Shown piece by piece: positions 1 to 8,853 of a stretch of DNA of 48,417 nt. Numbering within the stretch: position 1 is the stretch's first letter; the number at the start of each line of letters is the position of its first letter. The notes beneath the pieces are model-generated. The model searched no databases, was not told the DNA's origin, and saw nothing but the letters and a program-made list of their open reading frames with translations. Source of the DNA: Pontibacter aydingkolensis (GTDB lineage: Bacteria > Bacteroidota > Bacteroidia > Cytophagales > Hymenobacteraceae); assembly GCF_019443125.1 (NCBI RefSeq), contig NZ_JAHYXK010000024.1:1-48417 (forward strand), written 5' to 3'. Made by a program: the position numbers and the translations under genes.

Positions 1-2
1 AG

Positions 3-47
3 AACAAGAAACAGGAGAATAGTCAGGAAAACGGCCTGCTTCTCTAA
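3..47 (+). CDS. possible C-terminal end of an upstream gene (partial)
   Basis: An open frame enters from the left edge and stops at TAA (45-47), giving a short Glu/Gln/Asn-rich tail ending in Leu-Leu-Leu. It could be the end of a gene whose body lies outside the window, but only 14 codons are visible, so chance is a real alternative. The rest of the stretch to 143 holds no gene I can support. Confidence 0.25.
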   Translation, partial: NKKQENSQENGLLL

Positions 48-143
48 AAAAGAGCAAAACCACTACGATGCTATGAAGCTAATATTCTATTACCGAAATC
101 ATCATACATTGTAGACCACAACCAACAATTTAACCTTTAATCA

Positions 144-2027
144 TCACTTCTTCACAAAATCGCCAAACGAGTACTGCATGTATGCCTTACCCAATTCAAC
201 CTGTTCAGGCTTTACCCCGCTATCCTGTGTAATTACCTGCTTTGAAACGTTGTCGAATGTAACCACGCCATCTTCAGTTACATATCCAAAGCCATCATTA
301 AACACATAAAAAGCAAACGGATTTGTTACTGGCGCCAGTAAGTTTCTGCCCCAGGTAAAGTCCTGGTGTGGCAGGTTAAGGGCGGCCAGAAGGGTAGAGG
401 CGACATCAGTTTGTGAGCCGATGGTATTAATTTGCAGCCCTTTTTGCATAACTGCGCCGCCTGTAAGTATAAACGGAATCCGGAATTTGCTGGGCAGGTG
501 GTTGGCATCATTGCCCGGAAGCGGATGCCCGTGGTCTGCTACTAACACTACCAGGGTATTATCCCACCAGGGCTCTTTTTGGGCCTGCTCAATAAACTTA
601 CCTAAAGCCCAATCGGTATAGTACACGCTGTTACGGAAAAGCGCATCGTTATCAGTCCCCGCAAATTTTGCTGCGATCGGAATCTCGAAAGGTTCGTGGC
701 TGCTTAACGTATAAACTGTAGAGAAAAAAGGATCTTCTTCCTGTTTCAACTCCTCTATTACACGCTCAAAAAGCACATGGTCATGCGCACCCCACTTGGA
801 GTTGTAGGTACTCGGGTCAAAGTCATACTTATCTACCAGTTTGTTGTAACCTCCATTTAGTAAGTAAGACTTAATGTTCGCAAACTCCAGCTCGCCGCCA
901 TAATAGTAGCTGGTTCTATAGCCTTTCCCTTTAAATACTTTGCTCAATTGCGGCAGCTTCTCTGTTTTTTTAGGAGTTTTGATGATGGATGTGATCGTTT
1001 GCACCGGGTAACCGCCGAGCAGAGCCACCATACCTTTTTCGCTTCTGTCGCCGCTGGCATAGAGGTTTGTAAAGCTGATGCCTTCTGCTGCCAGTTTATC
1101 CAGGTTAGGAGTAATGCCTTTCTCACCACCCAGGTGTCCCACCAGTTTAGCTGTATAACTCTCCAGGATGATAAAGAGTACGTTCGGCCTGGTTGTGTTA
1201 AGAATGGCGGTTGTGTCTGTGTGTTTCTGTGTAGTATCTGGTACAGTATAAAGAGCCATTACTTTTTCTTCGGCTTCCTGCTCAAGCATGTACTGGTAAG
1301 GGTTGCTGCTCGATTTGCTATACTTTAACATAGCGTGCATCAGGTTCCAGGGCATGTTAAGGCCAGCATGATTGGCGTAGGGGTTCTCCGAAAAGTATAC
1401 CACACTCTGGTTAATAGGTATCTGTTGCCAGCCGCCGCGCAGGGGTAAAACCAGCATTATAAAGTATAAAAACGACAGGCCACCGAGAATTACTTTATTC
1501 GTTCCAAAAGTATACTTCTTATGATCAAAGCCAAACAAGTATAAAAGTATAAATGATGTACTCAGGACCAATGTAACCAGGCTCAGTAAAAAAACAGGGG
1601 CTGCTGCTGCAGTGGCCACCATTTCGCCGGGGGTATTCAGGTATTGTAAAGGGGAAGCATCCAGACGGAAGCCCCAGAAAGTATAAAGCTCCAGATCAGC
1701 GGATAGCAATACCGAAATAATGACCAGTAGAGTATAAGTATAGTGCCGAATGATGCCCGATATCTTAAAAGAAGGCCAGATGGCAGTAAGCAGGCTCAGC
1801 AGAAAAGGAATAGCGCAAATATAAGCTGTAAAAGAAAGATCCAGCCGCAAACCATACAGGAAAGAATAAAACACATCTGTGCCGCTTAACTGCTCCGACT
1901 TATCCAGATGATATAGTAGGAACACAGCGCGGGCCACAACAAAGTATATTACCCAGAACAGAAAGTATAAAGGTTGAAAGTATACGCGTTTTTTCACAGC
2001 GCAAATATAAAGCATTACTTCAGCCAT
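144..2027 (-). CDS. LtaS-like membrane sulfatase/phosphoethanolamine-transferase family protein
   Basis: A 627-residue inner-membrane enzyme of the alkaline phosphatase superfamily. About five hydrophobic helices lie in residues 20-200, followed by a periplasmic sulfatase-fold domain (about 281-590), the layout of lipoteichoic acid synthase LtaS. Metal-site residues appear as E289 in a VLFIILES stretch, H444 in SSHEPF, and D498-H499 in VADHGH. The usual nucleophile position falls in GDRSEKG, giving Ser329 where LtaS has Thr. Gram-negative bacteria lack lipoteichoic acid, so the likely chemistry is transfer or removal of a phospho-headgroup on lipids or glycans; that is inference. Two starts are possible, M1 or M5. 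The gene is divergent from glnN. Confidence 0.85.
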   Translation of the reverse strand: MAEVMLYICAVKKRVYFQPLYFLFWVIYFVVARAVFLLYHLDKSEQLSGTDVFYSFLYGLRLDLSFTAYICAIPFLLSLLTAIWPSFKISGIIRHYTYTLLVIISVLLSADLELYTFWGFRLDASPLQYLNTPGEMVATAAAAPVFLLSLVTLVLSTSFILLYLFGFDHKKYTFGTNKVILGGLSFLYFIMLVLPLRGGWQQIPINQSVVYFSENPYANHAGLNMPWNLMHAMLKYSKSSSNPYQYMLEQEAEEKVMALYTVPDTTQKHTDTTAILNTTRPNVLFIILESYTAKLVGHLGGEKGITPNLDKLAAEGISFTNLYASGDRSEKGMVALLGGYPVQTITSIIKTPKKTEKLPQLSKVFKGKGYRTSYYYGGELEFANIKSYLLNGGYNKLVDKYDFDPSTYNSKWGAHDHVLFERVIEELKQEEDPFFSTVYTLSSHEPFEIPIAAKFAGTDNDALFRNSVYYTDWALGKFIEQAQKEPWWDNTLVVLVADHGHPLPGNDANHLPSKFRIPFILTGGAVMQKGLQINTIGSQTDVASTLLAALNLPHQDFTWGRNLLAPVTNPFAFYVFNDGFGYVTEDGVVTFDNVSKQVITQDSGVKPEQVELGKAYMQYSFGDFVKK

Positions 2028-2200
2028 TAGTAACGATAGACTGCGAAAGAAAATTCCGACTTAATTAGGGGCAGGGTACTGAATATAGTGAACTAGTTTG
2101 CAATTTTTAAGAGGTTTTGAGTTTGCCCCTTTTATTTGAAAGGGTGATGTTTGATAATTTAGTAATAATTTAATGAGTACCCCTTTAAATTTACACCCTG

Positions 2201-2234
2201 TTTGCTTGTGCTTGCGTTTTTATTTCTACATTTG
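2201..2234 (+). promoter_or_regulatory. candidate Bacteroidota-type promoter for glnN
   Basis: TTTG at 2201-2204 and TACATTTG at 2227-2234 match the -33 TTTG and -7 TAnnTTTG pattern. The 22-bp spacing is slightly long. The predicted transcript start lies some 25-30 bp before the glnN ATG. Confidence 0.5.
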
Positions 2235-2267
2235 CCTTAGAAATTAAACCCAACCCTATAAATACCC

Positions 2268-4460
2268 ATGGCAATAATTCGTTTTAAGGCGCTTGAACTC
2301 GTAAGTCAGCGCAAACCAGGTGAGGTAACTCTTCCATCTCACATTATTTCAGATTACTTTGGTGAGAACGTGTTTGGTTTTGATGCCATGCGTGCTACCA
2401 TGTCTTCAGAGTACTTCAAAAAACTTGTGCGTACTACAGAGGCAGGAGAGAAGGTAGATCGTAACCTGGCTGACGCCGTAGCGGCTGCCATGAAAACCTG
2501 GGCTATCAGCAAAGGTGCAACCCACTATACACACTGGTTTCAGCCGTTAACAGGCTCAACTGCAGAGAAGCACGACTCCTTTTTCGACCTTACTTCTGAT
2601 GGCGAAGCAATAGAGAGTTTTAAAGGCAATGCGCTTGTACAGCAGGAACCAGACGCTTCGTCTTTCCCGAGCGGTGGTATCCGCAACACCTTTGAGGCCC
2701 GTGGCTATAGCGCCTGGGACCCATCTTCACCGGCATTCCTGATCGAAAACGCAGGTACCAAAACGCTTTGTATTCCTACAATTTTCGTTTCTTATACAGG
2801 CGAGGCACTCGATTATAAAACACCACTACTGAAGTCGCTTAAGCTGTTGAACGATGCTGCTGTGCCGGTTTGCCAGTATTTTGATAAGGATGTAACCAAG
2901 GTAAGCACTACCTTAGGCATAGAGCAGGAATACTTCCTGGTTGATAAAGCCTTGTATGAGGCTCGCCCTGACCTGATTGTGTCAGGCCGTACATTGTTTG
3001 GCCATATTCCAGCCAAAGGACAGCAGCTTGAGGATCACTATTTCGGAAGTATACCTAGCCGTGTGCACGCCTTTATGGTGGATTTTGAGAAATCAGCCTG
3101 GAAATTAGGTATTCCGCTTAGAACACGCCACAACGAGGTTGCCCCTAACCAGTTTGAGTGTGCCCCAACTTATGAGGATGCCAACCTTGCCGTAGACCAT
3201 AACCAGCTTTTGATGGATATTATGGACCGGGTAGCAGAGCGCCATAACTTTAAAGTACTGCTGCACGAGAAACCATTTAAAGGTGTAAACGGCAGCGGAA
3301 AGCACAACAACTGGGCACTTAGCACTAACACAGGTACCAACCTTCTGTCGCCGGGTAAAAAACCAAAAGAGAACTTGCAGTTCCTTACGTTCTTTATCAA
3401 TACAATTAAGGCTGTTTATACTTACGACGACTTACTGCGTGCATCTATTGCCTCTGCCAGCAACGACCACCGTCTTGGTGCAAACGAAGCACCTCCGGCT
3501 ATCATGTCAGTGTTTATTGGTCAGCAATTAACGGCTGTACTTGATGAGTTTGAGCGTACCTCGCAGGTGCCGATTGAGAAAGGCGACAACATGTACCTGA
3601 AACTGGGCATCGACAGGATTCCGGAAGTACTGCGCGATAATACTGACCGTAACCGTACTTCACCGTTTGCCTTTACAGGTAATAAGTTCGAGTTCCGTGC
3701 GGTAGGGTCGTCAGCTAACAGTTCTTCTTCAATGACGGTTCTGAACACCATTGTAGCTAACCAACTTCTAGAGTTCAGAAAAACGGTTGATGAACTGATC
3801 GAAAATCAGGGTGTTAAAAAAGAAGTAGCCGTTATACAGGTGCTGCGAGAATATGTGGCTGAATCTAAGCGCATTCGATTTGAAGGCAATGGATACTCCA
3901 AAGAGTGGGAAGAAGAAGCAGAGCGTCGTGGCCTTTCCAACATCAAGTCAACACCGCTTTCCCTGGACGTCTACGAACGCGAAGATGTGGTAGAACTTTT
4001 CTCGAAGCATGGCATCCTGACGGCAGTAGAGTTAAAGGCACGGCACGAAATTTTGTTGGAAGAGTATATCAAAAAGATCCAGATCGAATCACGTGTTATG
4101 GGTGATCTGGCTGTAAATCACGTTATACCTACGGCAATAGCTTACCAGAACAAGCTTATCCAGAACATCCGTGGCTTAAAAGACCTGGGTCTGGAAGACG
4201 AATTCACACAGACTACCTTAGAGGCTATAAAGAAAATGTCGCGCCACATCACTACTATCCAGAAAAATGTGGATGCCATGATTGAAGCCCGTAAAGTGGC
4301 CAATAAGGTAGAAGATGTGCGTGAACGCGCCATCATGTACCGCGAAGAGGTATTTGGCTACTTCGACACGATCCGTTACAGTGTAGATAAGCTGGAGTTG
4401 ATGGTGGACGACGAAGACTGGCCATTGATCAAGTATCGCGAACTGATGTTCCGCCGCTAA
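2268..4460 (+). CDS. glnN: glutamine synthetase type III
   Basis: At 730 residues this matches GSIII (about 725-730), far longer than GSI (about 470). It is a cytoplasmic enzyme making glutamine from glutamate, ammonia and ATP, and is the main ammonia-assimilating form in many Bacteroidota. The N-terminal GSIII-specific region comes first, then the catalytic domain, with a glutamate/ATP-site stretch KGVNGSGKHNNWA and an NRTSPFAFTGNKFEFR block. A helical C-terminal extension follows. The start is an ATG preceded by an A/C-rich leader. It is monocistronic, ends in a strong hairpin, and is divergent from the LtaS-like gene. It contains few AAGTATA words compared with neighbours. Confidence 0.97.
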   Translation: MAIIRFKALELVSQRKPGEVTLPSHIISDYFGENVFGFDAMRATMSSEYFKKLVRTTEAGEKVDRNLADAVAAAMKTWAISKGATHYTHWFQPLTGSTAEKHDSFFDLTSDGEAIESFKGNALVQQEPDASSFPSGGIRNTFEARGYSAWDPSSPAFLIENAGTKTLCIPTIFVSYTGEALDYKTPLLKSLKLLNDAAVPVCQYFDKDVTKVSTTLGIEQEYFLVDKALYEARPDLIVSGRTLFGHIPAKGQQLEDHYFGSIPSRVHAFMVDFEKSAWKLGIPLRTRHNEVAPNQFECAPTYEDANLAVDHNQLLMDIMDRVAERHNFKVLLHEKPFKGVNGSGKHNNWALSTNTGTNLLSPGKKPKENLQFLTFFINTIKAVYTYDDLLRASIASASNDHRLGANEAPPAIMSVFIGQQLTAVLDEFERTSQVPIEKGDNMYLKLGIDRIPEVLRDNTDRNRTSPFAFTGNKFEFRAVGSSANSSSSMTVLNTIVANQLLEFRKTVDELIENQGVKKEVAVIQVLREYVAESKRIRFEGNGYSKEWEEEAERRGLSNIKSTPLSLDVYEREDVVELFSKHGILTAVELKARHEILLEEYIKKIQIESRVMGDLAVNHVIPTAIAYQNKLIQNIRGLKDLGLEDEFTQTTLEAIKKMSRHITTIQKNVDAMIEARKVANKVEDVRERAIMYREEVFGYFDTIRYSVDKLELMVDDEDWPLIKYRELMFRR

Positions 4461-4484
4461 GCCATACTTTGTACTTTTAAACGC

Positions 4485-4514
4485 AAAAAGGCACCTTTAT
4501 CAGGTGCCTTTTTT
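4485..4514. terminator. intrinsic terminator between glnN and the convergent sensor gene
   Basis: A perfect 12-bp stem (AAAAAGGCACCT with AGGTGCCTTTTT) and a 5-nt loop, with A- and T-tracts on the two sides. It can serve both glnN and the convergent gene ending at 4538. Confidence 0.85.
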
Positions 4515-4537
4515 ATTGTATTATGGGCTTTGGTTAC

Positions 4538-5224
4538 CTAGTTCAAATGGAAATTCTGCTGTTTAATAGAGTTTAGCTTGCGTGAGGTTTGCAGCAAAGT
4601 AGTTACAAGCAAGGCAATAATAACGGCCATCGCAATAACAAGTGTAGAAAGTACTTTGATCATGTTCATTTGGCGTTCTGCTGAGTCCAGCAAATCGTGG
4701 CCTATGGTTTCCTGTATTTTGCCTAAGTCATGCAAAGGGTTTAGCAAAAGCTGGAAAGAAGCGTTACCTGCTGTTGTATAGCTGTCTCGGGCCGCTATTG
4801 TGTTAAGGTTACCACTTTGCCGAAGTATATTTTGCTGTACAGCCAACAAATCCTGTCGGGCCTGTTTATAGCTTTCCAGGTCAATGCGCTCTTCCTTGGT
4901 AAGGTATGTTGCTTCAAACTTAACAAGTATAGAGTCTATCTCATGCTGGTTCCGGGTTATTTGCTCACTCAATTTATTTTTAACACTTAGATCAGATTCC
5001 AGAATATGCTCTTCCAGCAACAGGTGGTTTTTATAGCTCAGCTCCACAATTGCCGAAATATCTAGCGCTGGTATCAACCTGTCTTCATACACAGACTTAA
5101 ACTGGCCACTAATCTGTTTCATGCTGTAGTTAACAAACCAATTGGCCAGCACTATTACCAGAAAGATAAAACCAAGAGCCAGTGCTATCTTATCCCGCTG
5201 CCTTAAGTTTATGCTCCAATTCAT
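4538..5224 (-). CDS. four-helix-bundle MCP-type sensor protein without output domain
   Basis: A 228-residue membrane protein. TM1 is at about residues 13-30 and TM2 at about 190-212. Between them is a periplasmic helical region of about 155 residues, rich in Leu, Glu and Gln, that looks like the 4HB_MCP ligand-binding fold of chemoreceptors and sensor kinases. After TM2 only about 15 residues remain, so HAMP, kinase and methyl-accepting domains are absent. It could pass a signal through a partner, or be a remnant of a longer receptor; no continuation is seen between its stop and glnN. The ligand is unknown. Confidence 0.7.
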   Translation of the reverse strand: MNWSINLRQRDKIALALGFIFLVIVLANWFVNYSMKQISGQFKSVYEDRLIPALDISAIVELSYKNHLLLEEHILESDLSVKNKLSEQITRNQHEIDSILVKFEATYLTKEERIDLESYKQARQDLLAVQQNILRQSGNLNTIAARDSYTTAGNASFQLLLNPLHDLGKIQETIGHDLLDSAERQMNMIKVLSTLVIAMAVIIALLVTTLLQTSRKLNSIKQQNFHLN

Positions 5225-5409
5225 ACTTCACCAGTTGTAGTTCAACTTAAATCTAGCAAATATTAAAACAATTGCTAGTATAAATACAGCACATTTCAGG
5301 CCATACTTTTAGATGCAGGCAACATTATCCTATAAAAATGCTATAACTTAAAAAGGTTGACGCGTATAAAAGGCACAATAATAAGTAAATAACTTTAAAG
5401 CCCTACTTC

Positions 5410-6132
5410 GTGATCCCTATAAAGATACACACGCAACCAGACGACTCCACTTGTGGCCCGACCAGCCTGCATGCCGTGTACCGATATTTCAAGGATCCTA
5501 TCACACTAAGTGATGTAATTAAAGAAGTGCCTTACCTCGACGAAGGCGGAACACTTGAAGTGCTACTTGCCTGCCATGCCTTAAAACGCGGCTACAGGGC
5601 AAGTATTTATACCTATAACCTGCATATTTTCGACCCTACCTGGATCGGCCTCAGCAACGACGAAATTATCGACAAGCTGGAACAGCAACTGGAATTTAAG
5701 AATGACAGTAAGTTCCAGCGTGCTACCATGGCCTACATTGAATTCCTGAGGCTTGGCGGTGAGCTGAAAAGCAGAGATCTGACCAAAGGTTTACTGATAG
5801 AATATTTTGAGAAAGGCATCCCGTTGCTTACCGGCCTGAGCGCTACCTATCTGTACCGCAGTTCCCGGGAGTACGGAGATGAAAACGGAAATTCTGTTTA
5901 CGATGATATACGGGGTTACCCTATGGGGCATTTTGTGGTGTTGTGCGGCCTTGGCGAAGACATGAAAAGTATTGTAGTGGCCGATCCGTACCAGGAGAAC
6001 CCATACTTTAAAGACAATTACTACGAGGTAAAGGCATCTCATCTGATAAATTCTATTATGCTTGGCATGGCCACGTTTGATGCGAACCTGCTGGCCATAC
6101 AACCGGCTGCTAAAGAACCCCTGTTAAATTAA
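5410..6132 (+). CDS. C39-like (papain-fold) cysteine peptidase of an amidoligase cluster
   Basis: A 240-residue cytoplasmic protein with no signal peptide or membrane segment. The likely catalytic Cys15 lies in DDSTCGPTSL, His174 in GYPMGHFVVLCG and Asp192 in VVADPYQ, which fits the Cys-His-Asp order of C39-like peptidases. The start is GTG, chosen because the Cys motif follows closely. It is the first gene of a four-gene operon, 2 bp ahead of the ATP-grasp gene. In this setting it may trim or hydrolyse a peptide or amide made by the two ligases; that role is inferred. It lacks an ABC transporter domain, so it is not a bacteriocin exporter of the usual C39 kind. Confidence 0.8.
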   Translation: MIPIKIHTQPDDSTCGPTSLHAVYRYFKDPITLSDVIKEVPYLDEGGTLEVLLACHALKRGYRASIYTYNLHIFDPTWIGLSNDEIIDKLEQQLEFKNDSKFQRATMAYIEFLRLGGELKSRDLTKGLLIEYFEKGIPLLTGLSATYLYRSSREYGDENGNSVYDDIRGYPMGHFVVLCGLGEDMKSIVVADPYQENPYFKDNYYEVKASHLINSIMLGMATFDANLLAIQPAAKEPLLN

Positions 6133-6134
6133 AC

Positions 6135-7604
6135 ATGCGAAAAATAGTTGTTGTTGATTATCTCAAAGACTGGGATGCTGCGATTGAAGACATAGAGGTA
6201 ATTGAAGCACAAAGCTATCTTACCGATACCAAATACACCGATATCCGGAATGCCCGGATCTTTAACCTTTGCCGGTCCTATAAATACCAGAGTGCCGGGT
6301 ACTATGTGTCGTTGCTGGCAGAAGCGCGGGGGCATAAGCCAATACCTAGCGTAACCACTATGCAGGACCTCAAAAGCCCAACCATTGTGCGGGCTATAAC
6401 AGTAGAGCTAAACGAGCTTATACAGAAAAGCCTAGCCAGCCTGCGGTCTAAGAGCTTTACCCTGAGTATATACTTTGGGCAAAATGTAGCCAAGAAGTAT
6501 GAAAAGCTCTGCAAACAGCTGCACGACCTCTTTCAGGCGCCTTTATTACGTGCGCAGTTTATTTATAAAGACGAGTGGGTGCTGCAAAGCATATCCCCAA
6601 TTCCGATAAACGAAGTACCCGAGCATCATAGCAGTTACCTGAGGCGTTTTGCCCGTTCTTACTTTGCCAGGCACCGCTTTAACGGCGCGCGCATTAACCG
6701 CAAAACCTACGACCTTGCCATACTCGTAGACCACGAAGAACAGGAGCCGCCGTCTGACAAAAAAGCCATACAGCATTTTATGGATGTGGCCGACTCCATG
6801 GGCTTTTATGTAGAGCTTATAACAAAAGACGACTACAGAAGGCTTCCTGAGTTTGATGCACTTTTTATCAGGGAAACAACTTCTGTTAACCACCATACCT
6901 ATAGGTTTGCCCGTAAGGCATTTGCAGATGGACTGGTAGTTATCGATGACCCTGTTTCTATTCTGAGATGCACGAACAAAGTATACCTGGCTGAATTGCT
7001 TGCTAAGGCGAAGGTACCAACGCCCAAAACAATGATCATCCATAAAGATAACCGTAAAGAGGTGGAAACGGCCCTGGGGTTGCCATGTGTGCTGAAGAAG
7101 CCAGACAGTTCCTTCTCGCAGGGAGTGGTAAAAGCTAAGGATTCTGAAAGTTTGAAAAAAGAGCTAGACGAAATGCTGGCAGATTCTGAACTGATTATTG
7201 GGCAGGAGTTTTCGCCTACAGACTTTGACTGGCGTATTGGCGTACTGGATAAGCAACCACTATATGCCTGCAAATACTTTATGGCAAAAGGGCACTGGCA
7301 GATATATAACTGGGAAGGCAAGAAACAAGACACATCAGGAGACGTAGAGACAGTTCCATTTGAGGATGTTCCGTTTGTAGTGCTTCATACCGCCCTTAAA
7401 GCTGCCAACCTGATAGGCGATGGCCTTTATGGAGTTGATGTGAAGGAAATTGACGGAAAAGCATACATCATAGAAGTAAATGACAACCCCAGTATAGAAT
7501 CGGGGTGTGAGGACAAAATTCTAAAAAAAGAACTTTATGCATCCATTATTAAGTCCATTAAGCGTCGTATCGACAATCACAAGAACATCAAGACAGATGA
7601 ATAG
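6135..7604 (+). CDS. RimK-family ATP-grasp ligase with RLAN N-terminal domain
   Basis: A 489-residue protein. Residues 1-180 match the RimK-like ATP-grasp N-terminal (RLAN) domain, and residues 270-480 form the ATP-grasp. Visible ATP-grasp features are the nucleotide-binding Lys pair at 321-322 (VLKKPDSSFSQG), GQEF near 356-359, and the metal-binding E447, N449 and N451 in IIEVNDNPSIESG. Such enzymes join a carboxylate to an amine through an acyl-phosphate, often adding amino acids to a peptide or protein. The length excludes classical ribosomal RimK (about 300). It is coupled to the peptidase (2-bp gap) and to the GCS2 gene (8-bp overlap). Substrate unknown. Confidence 0.9.
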   Translation: MRKIVVVDYLKDWDAAIEDIEVIEAQSYLTDTKYTDIRNARIFNLCRSYKYQSAGYYVSLLAEARGHKPIPSVTTMQDLKSPTIVRAITVELNELIQKSLASLRSKSFTLSIYFGQNVAKKYEKLCKQLHDLFQAPLLRAQFIYKDEWVLQSISPIPINEVPEHHSSYLRRFARSYFARHRFNGARINRKTYDLAILVDHEEQEPPSDKKAIQHFMDVADSMGFYVELITKDDYRRLPEFDALFIRETTSVNHHTYRFARKAFADGLVVIDDPVSILRCTNKVYLAELLAKAKVPTPKTMIIHKDNRKEVETALGLPCVLKKPDSSFSQGVVKAKDSESLKKELDEMLADSELIIGQEFSPTDFDWRIGVLDKQPLYACKYFMAKGHWQIYNWEGKKQDTSGDVETVPFEDVPFVVLHTALKAANLIGDGLYGVDVKEIDGKAYIIEVNDNPSIESGCEDKILKKELYASIIKSIKRRIDNHKNIKTDE

Positions 7605-8853
7605 CAAAAAATCACCGCTTCACCTGTTTAAAGGCTTTGGCGTGGAGCTGGAATACATGATCGTGGAGCAAGATACATTGGAAGTTAAGCCTATAACAGA
7701 CAAATTGATCTACGACCAGGTAGGTGCATACTTATCTGATGTGGAGTTTGGTGATATAGCCTGGAGTAATGAACTGGTATTACATGTAGTTGAGCTTAAA
7801 ACACAGGGCCCTGTAGATAAGCTGGCAGGCTTACAGTGGAAAATGCTGGAACATATCCGTAAGATAAACCAGATGCTGCAAAAGTATAACGCCATGCTTT
7901 TGCCAACCGGAGCTCACCCACTTATGAACCCAGATACAGATACCAGACTGTGGCCACATGAGCATAATACTGTATATGAGGCTTACAATAAAATTTTCGA
8001 TTGCCGCGGGCATGGCTGGGCAAACCTGCAAAGTATGCACCTTAACCTGCCATTTGCCAACGACAAGGAGTTTGAAAAACTGCATGCAGCCATTCGTGTG
8101 CTCTTACCGATAATACCTGCACTTAGTGCTTCATCACCGATACTGGATGGCAAACTGAGTGGACTGGACGATACAAGGCTGGAAGTATACCGCCACAACC
8201 AGGACCGTATACCAGTAATAGCCGGTAAAATTATTCCGGAGCAGGCCTTCAGCAAAAAAGAATACGAGGACAAGATATTTGCGCCAATTTTCGAGGCTAT
8301 AAAACCATATGATGCCGAAGGTGTGCTGCAGGATGAGTTCTTAAACTCGAGGGGTGCAATTGCACGCTTCCAGCGCAACGCCATTGAGATACGCTTGATA
8401 GACACACAAGAAAGCCCGGTAGCAGACATGGCCATTGCACAGGCAGTGGTAGGTGTTTTACAGGCTTTAGTGTCTGAGCGCTGGGTAAGTATTGATGAAC
8501 TTAAGGCGTGGGATGAGAACAGGCTGGCTTCTATACTATTGGATGTTATTGCCAAGGGACAACAGGCAGTTATTACAGAATTTGAGTTCTTAGACCTTTT
8601 TGGCTTCAAGTGTACCGAAAACTGCACCGTTGGAGAATTATGGAAATACCTGGCAAAAGAAGCCCTACAACTCGACGATGAGCCTGAGGTGGCTTATGCG
8701 CTCCATGTCATACTTTCGAGAGGTAACTTGTCGCGTAGAATTGCTGAGGCAACAGGTGAAAACCCTTCAGAAGAACGTATTAAAGAAGTATATCAGAATT
8801 TAGCAATCTGCCTTCAGAACGGAGGCGTATTTCTACCCGAAAAGCCATGCTAA
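7597..8853 (+). CDS. GCS2-family carboxylate-amine ligase (glutamate-cysteine ligase-like)
   Basis: I chose the ATG at 7597, overlapping the ATP-grasp stop by 8 bp, over an upstream in-frame ATG at 7537, because homology-like sequence starts only after it. The 418-residue product has GVELEYMI near the start (active-site acidic residues E17 and E19), LLPTGAHPLMNP at about 101-112, HGWANLQSMHLNLPF at about 139-153 and a later RNAIEIRLIDTQESP block. These follow the GCS2/YbdK pattern. These enzymes use ATP to form an amide, classically gamma-glutamylcysteine. The true substrates here are unknown, and the operon suggests a dedicated product rather than general glutathione synthesis. Confidence 0.88.
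   Translation: MNSKKSPLHLFKGFGVELEYMIVEQDTLEVKPITDKLIYDQVGAYLSDVEFGDIAWSNELVLHVVELKTQGPVDKLAGLQWKMLEHIRKINQMLQKYNAMLLPTGAHPLMNPDTDTRLWPHEHNTVYEAYNKIFDCRGHGWANLQSMHLNLPFANDKEFEKLHAAIRVLLPIIPALSASSPILDGKLSGLDDTRLEVYRHNQDRIPVIAGKIIPEQAFSKKEYEDKIFAPIFEAIKPYDAEGVLQDEFLNSRGAIARFQRNAIEIRLIDTQESPVADMAIAQAVVGVLQALVSERWVSIDELKAWDENRLASILLDVIAKGQQAVITEFEFLDLFGFKCTENCTVGELWKYLAKEALQLDDEPEVAYALHVILSRGNLSRRIAEATGENPSEERIKEVYQNLAICLQNGGVFLPEKPC

Noticed and set aside
2268..4460. glnN as part of the amidoligase system at 5.4 kb
   Set aside because: It ends in its own strong terminator and is separated by an opposite-strand gene, so housekeeping nitrogen assimilation explains it.
5340..5409. A promoter for the amidoligase operon (TTG near 5357 and TAACTTTA near 5390)
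   Set aside because: The spacing of about 30 bp and the poor -7 match do not support it.
7983..8627. A 214-codon minus-strand frame inside the GCS2 ligase gene
   Set aside because: Ser-rich shadow frame of a well-supported gene; no start context or motifs.
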